Positions 24,506 to 26,679 of a stretch of DNA of 26,679 bases are shown here, one piece after another. Position 1 is the first letter of the stretch; every line of letters starts with the position of its first letter. This DNA comes from Methylococcaceae bacterium (GTDB lineage Bacteria > Pseudomonadota > Gammaproteobacteria > Methylococcales > Methylomonadaceae): the NCBI GenBank assembly GCA_016715325.1, contig JADKAL010000011.1, forward strand, positions 1 to 26,679. Direction: 5' to 3'. The position numbers and the translations under genes were made by a program. The notes beneath the pieces are model-generated. The model was not told the origin of the DNA. It made no database searches and was given only the letters and a program-made list of their open reading frames with translations.

Positions 24506-24526
24506 ATATTACGTATGGCGTAATAT
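24506..24526. promoter_or_regulatory. Palindromic operator of higBA
   Basis: ATATTACG and CGTAATAT are perfect inverted repeats around TATGG, 10 bases before the higB start codon. The site lies where a -10 box would be and resembles known HigA operators (TTACG-type palindromes). It also lies upstream of the divergent gene at 24593, which it might control as well. Confidence 0.7.
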
Positions 24527-24592
24527 TTCTAGGACGTTCTGGTACAATAGGGGACAAGGACGGATAACATAGATTACATAAGGAGTTAGTGA

Positions 24593-25042
24593 ATGGAATA
24601 TTCTGAATACATTACAAAAACCAAAGCGGTTAAAGATATAGCCGAGCGCACATGCAATTACCCAAAGAATAAAACCGAATTGAGGACTGAGAAAAATAAG
24701 ATAAACGGTCAAATTGATACCAGAATAAAAAATAAAACAATAGCCACCAATGAAAAGGGATTATTACGTTTTTTAGATGTTTCCAAGTATGCCAAACAAA
24801 AGTTTCCAGGCAAATTCGACGACTGGCCTGATATAGGTATCGTCTGTGAAATGAGTTTAATTGGGTTCGTAGCTGAAGGAATGGGGCATATCCTTCCAAG
24901 CGACATTGCTGAATGTCACGATATTATTAAAGAGCGGGATAGAGAAATATTCAGACTGCGAGGACAAGTAGAGCATTGGAAACGCGATGCTGAAAAGGGA
25001 ACGACATACAGAAAAATAAAGGGTGGGCGAGACAAATCCTAA
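24593..25042 (+). CDS. Orphan protein of the element, C-terminal coiled coil
   Basis: AAGGAG lies 6 bases before ATG 24593. The 149-residue protein is unknown to me. Its first 55 residues are hydrophilic and rich in Lys, Asn and Thr (YPKNKTELRTEKNKINGQID). A middle part (LRFLDVSKYAKQKFPGKFDDWPDIGIVCEMSLIGFVAEGMGHI) looks like a compact globular stretch, and a coiled coil follows (IKERDREIFRLRGQVEHWKR) before a basic tail (KIKGGRDKS). It is divergent from higBA with 97 bases between, so they may share control. The strong ribosome site and clean frame argue for a real gene. Function cannot be given; DNA or RNA contact through the basic ends is speculation. Confidence 0.7.
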   Translation: MEYSEYITKTKAVKDIAERTCNYPKNKTELRTEKNKINGQIDTRIKNKTIATNEKGLLRFLDVSKYAKQKFPGKFDDWPDIGIVCEMSLIGFVAEGMGHILPSDIAECHDIIKERDREIFRLRGQVEHWKRDAEKGTTYRKIKGGRDKS

Positions 25043-25069
25043 ATCGAATAATTTTTAATACTCATTTAG

Positions 25070-25119
25070 ATTTGTACAGATGATAAATTCGACGTTCCAA
25101 TCCTGAAATCTGTACATAT
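25070..25119. promoter_or_regulatory. Paired inverted 12-mers in front of the AlpA-like gene
   Basis: ATTTGTACAGAT (25070-25081) and ATCTGTACATAT (25108-25119) face each other and match at 11 of 12 bases, 26 bases apart. A -10-like TATAAT (25117-25122) overlaps the second copy. This looks like an operator and promoter for the gene that follows, possibly for autoregulation by its product. Confidence 0.5.
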
Positions 25120-25183
25120 AATTGTGGAATCAGAGGCCGTATCAATTCGGCGACGGCACAAACTTTTGAGGTTATCTCTGATT

Positions 25184-25450
25184 ATGAAACAATTTTTTCC
25201 TTCAACTATTCAATTTCGAAAACTTCCCGACGTAAAAGAATCCACAGGCGATTCTCGAACCACTCATTATCGTAAAATCCAAGATGGCTTGATGACGCGC
25301 CCGGTATCGCGCGGCGGCGGTCGTGTAGCATGGCCTGGTTATGAAATCGACGCGATTAACAGGGCAAGGGTATCGGGCTTTAGAGACGAAGCGATCAAGG
25401 ATTTAGTTACCAAGTTGCATGAGCTTCGAAGCCTTGAAACCTGGGCTTGA
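25184..25450 (+). CDS. AlpA-like transcriptional regulator
   Basis: I chose ATG 25184 (88 residues: MKQFFPSTIQFRKLPDVKES...), because the longer frame from 25124 has an unlikely N-terminus overlapping the promoter region; GAGG 12 bases upstream is the only, weak, ribosome site. The protein shows the AlpA pattern: RKLPDVKESTGDSRTTHYRK, then a loop, then MTRPVSRGGGRVAWPGYEI, with a winged-helix-like MerR-type fold. A helix with ARVSG-type end follows. AlpA-like regulators in P4 and similar elements switch on int and primase genes. It stands upstream of the HTH and primase genes. Confidence 0.75.
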   Translation: MKQFFPSTIQFRKLPDVKESTGDSRTTHYRKIQDGLMTRPVSRGGGRVAWPGYEIDAINRARVSGFRDEAIKDLVTKLHELRSLETWA

Positions 25451-25639
25451 TATACCAATACAGTTGGCTTCGATTTTTGATGAGTTAAACAATAACTCAA
25501 AGAAAAATAAGACAGTTTAAACGTAACCACGACCCTTATTTTTTAGGCCGTGGTCATCGTAATAATTCACCAAACGCAACGTGATTCTATCATGTTGGTG
25601 ATTTGTTACATCCTTCCACGGTCTTTGGAGAACATCCCA

Positions 25640-25888
25640 ATGGCCAAGAAACTTTTTTCTACCAACGCAGCTTATCAGCGGCAGCGCATTTTAGCGTGGC
25701 TGCTGACCGCGCCACTTAACACCTACCAAGCCCGCCAAGAGCTTGACGTTTTCCACCCCTCAGCACGTGTACAGGAATTGAAGGAGGTCGGGCATAAAAT
25801 CATCACTCACTGGACGTCCATTGAAACGCCGTTAGGCAAGCACCGGATAGCTGAGTATGTCTTATTGCATGGTGGCAGCCATGAGTAA
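25640..25888 (+). CDS. Small helix-turn-helix protein of phage type
   Basis: ATG 25640 is preceded by GGAG at 10 bases and gives 82 residues. The pattern AKKLFSTNAAYQRQRILAWL, LNTYQARQELDVFHPSARVQ, ELKEVGHKIITHW, then HRIAEYVLL is that of a winged-HTH family common in prophages (it usually follows the form ...TLEARKELGIMHPAARVQELR..GYNI...). Its end overlaps the primase-like gene by 8 bases (25881-25888), so the two are coupled. It may be a regulator or a replication accessory factor; the family is not well characterised. Confidence 0.72.
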   Translation: MAKKLFSTNAAYQRQRILAWLLTAPLNTYQARQELDVFHPSARVQELKEVGHKIITHWTSIETPLGKHRIAEYVLLHGGSHE

Positions 25889-26679
25889 CGACGCTATAAA
25901 CAGCTTTAAAACTGTTATGCTCGAACACGGCATTACACCCCCACCTAATCTTATTGGCGATTCTGCCTTGCACCGCTTCTATGTTGAAGGCGACCGCAAA
26001 GGCACGTTGAACGGCGCATACACGTTGCACTTGGACTCTAGGCCATCCGGTTGGGCGATGCACTATAAAACGGGTGTAAGCTTTACCTGGACTCAATCCG
26101 GCAAAAAACAGCCAATGACTGCCATCATGAAAAAGCAGATCGAGTACGCTAGACAGGTTCGGCAGCAAGAACAGGAAAAAGCGCACCAAGCAGCAGCACT
26201 CAAAGCCCAATGGATATGGGAGCAAGCCACGATTATAGCTACGCTTAAAACCGAAGCAAGGCAACACCAATATTTGATAACGAAGCGTATCAAACCGCAT
26301 GGGGCGCGGCTTTACCGTAACGCCTTGGTTATCCCATTGGTGGATGAAACGGGCGCAATCGTTAACCTTCAATTCATCAATGCCGACGGGATTAAGCGGT
26401 TTTTATCCGGTGGGCGCAAAAAGGGCTGTTATTCCGCCATTGGCGATCCCACAGAAACCATTCTGATATGTGAGGGCTGGGCTACCGGGGGAAGTTTGCA
26501 TGAAGCCACTGGGCATTATGTCATTGTGTCGATGGACCCGGGAAATCTTAAGCCTGTTTGTGAAGTTATCAGGAAGCAGAACACCACAGCCAAAATAATC
26601 ATCTGTGCCGATAACGACACCGTAGGCAAAGAAAAAGCTACCATAGCGGCGTTTGCTTGCAATGGCTTGATGATTGCGC
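25881..26679 (+). CDS. TOPRIM-domain primase-like protein (3' end off window)
   Basis: The frame from ATG 25881 is open to the window end (266 codons). It opens with MSNDAINSFKTVMLEHGI. Residues of about 20-60 contain HRFYVEGDRKGTLNGAYTLH and PSGWAMHYKTG, which match the N-terminal region of phage and plasmid primases with a TOPRIM domain. A helical stretch (75-130) follows, then KRIKPHGARLYRNALVIPLV and FLSGGRKKGCYSAIG. The TOPRIM core starts at about 190: ILICEGWATGGSLHEATGH (Glu) and IIICADNDT (Asp-x-Asp, about 244-246). It is probably the first part of a longer primase/helicase. In P4-like elements this protein drives replication of the excised element. Confidence 0.88.
   Translation, partial: MSNDAINSFKTVMLEHGITPPPNLIGDSALHRFYVEGDRKGTLNGAYTLHLDSRPSGWAMHYKTGVSFTWTQSGKKQPMTAIMKKQIEYARQVRQQEQEKAHQAAALKAQWIWEQATIIATLKTEARQHQYLITKRIKPHGARLYRNALVIPLVDETGAIVNLQFINADGIKRFLSGGRKKGCYSAIGDPTETILICEGWATGGSLHEATGHYVIVSMDPGNLKPVCEVIRKQNTTAKIIICADNDTVGKEKATIAAFACNGLMIA

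Larger units (their letters stand above)
21615..26679. mobile_element. Integrated element at tRNA-Arg(CCG), right end beyond window
   Basis: Immediately after the tRNA gene come a tyrosine integrase reading away from it, cargo genes, an AlpA-like regulator, a small HTH protein and a TOPRIM primase-like gene. This order (int, cargo, AlpA-type regulator, primase) resembles P4-like satellites and related integrative elements. The left end should lie inside the 3' half of the tRNA (about 21615-21640). I found no second copy of GGTTCGAATCCTCTTGGGCG to the right, so the element continues past 26679. The zinc-ribbon and orphan genes are more AT-rich than the integrase, as expected for exchanged cargo. 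Confidence 0.8.

Noticed and set aside
25803..26372. 189-residue frame on the minus strand
   Set aside because: It is a shadow of the HTH and primase-like genes, which have family motifs; its own sequence shows none.
1..26679. CRISPR array
   Set aside because: No regularly spaced direct repeats were seen in any part of the window.

Overview
The window looks like chromosome of a gammaproteobacterium. The order rne | rluC - HAD phosphatase - S49 peptidase is the arrangement known from Pseudomonas and relatives, and ubiK - comM, rep helicase, a PhoP/PhoQ-like pair and biosynthetic SpeA/SpeE all fit that class. The style of the proteins (moderate GC, divergent speA/speE, PepSY gene in front of a PhoPQ-like pair) would suit a type I methanotroph of the Methylococcales. 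No diagnostic methane gene is present, so that narrower placement is inference.

Layout. Bases 1-4480 run on the minus strand: a left-truncated DUF2231 membrane protein with a His-rich tail, truA, a YkuD L,D-transpeptidase-like gene and rne. A 525-base divergent intergenic region follows, then the plus-strand operon rluC - HAD - S49 peptidase (5006-7585). Next come a small exported PepSY protein, an OmpR-type response regulator and a PhoQ-like kinase (7692-10043). A Ca2+/Na+ exchanger gene (10335-11252) has a hairpin-rich leader and a strong terminator. A minus-strand exported/anchored protein of unknown function, a 28-bp perfect palindrome, and the divergent pair speA / speE complete the first half.

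Between speE and ubiK-comM lies a short accessory block (about 14921-16864): a DUF2283 gene, an AT-rich gene whose product appears to join a PLD-type nuclease domain to a ScoMcrA-like SRA (modified-base reader) domain, and a VapBC toxin-antitoxin pair with its operator. I think the PLD-SRA fusion is the most interesting single gene here, as a possible one-gene modification-dependent restriction enzyme. The core then resumes with ubiK, comM, a small exported protein and rep.

From the tRNA-Arg(CCG) gene (21564-21640) to the right edge the window is an integrated element. It has a tyrosine integrase next to the tRNA, broken by a -1 frame change early in the gene. It also has a zinc-ribbon protein of unknown function in the slot beside the integrase, a HigBA pair with a clear palindromic operator, an orphan coiled-coil gene, an AlpA-like regulator under a paired inverted-repeat operator, a small helix-turn-helix protein and a TOPRIM primase-like gene cut by the window end. 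This resembles a P4-type satellite or integrative element. Its right attachment site is not in the window.
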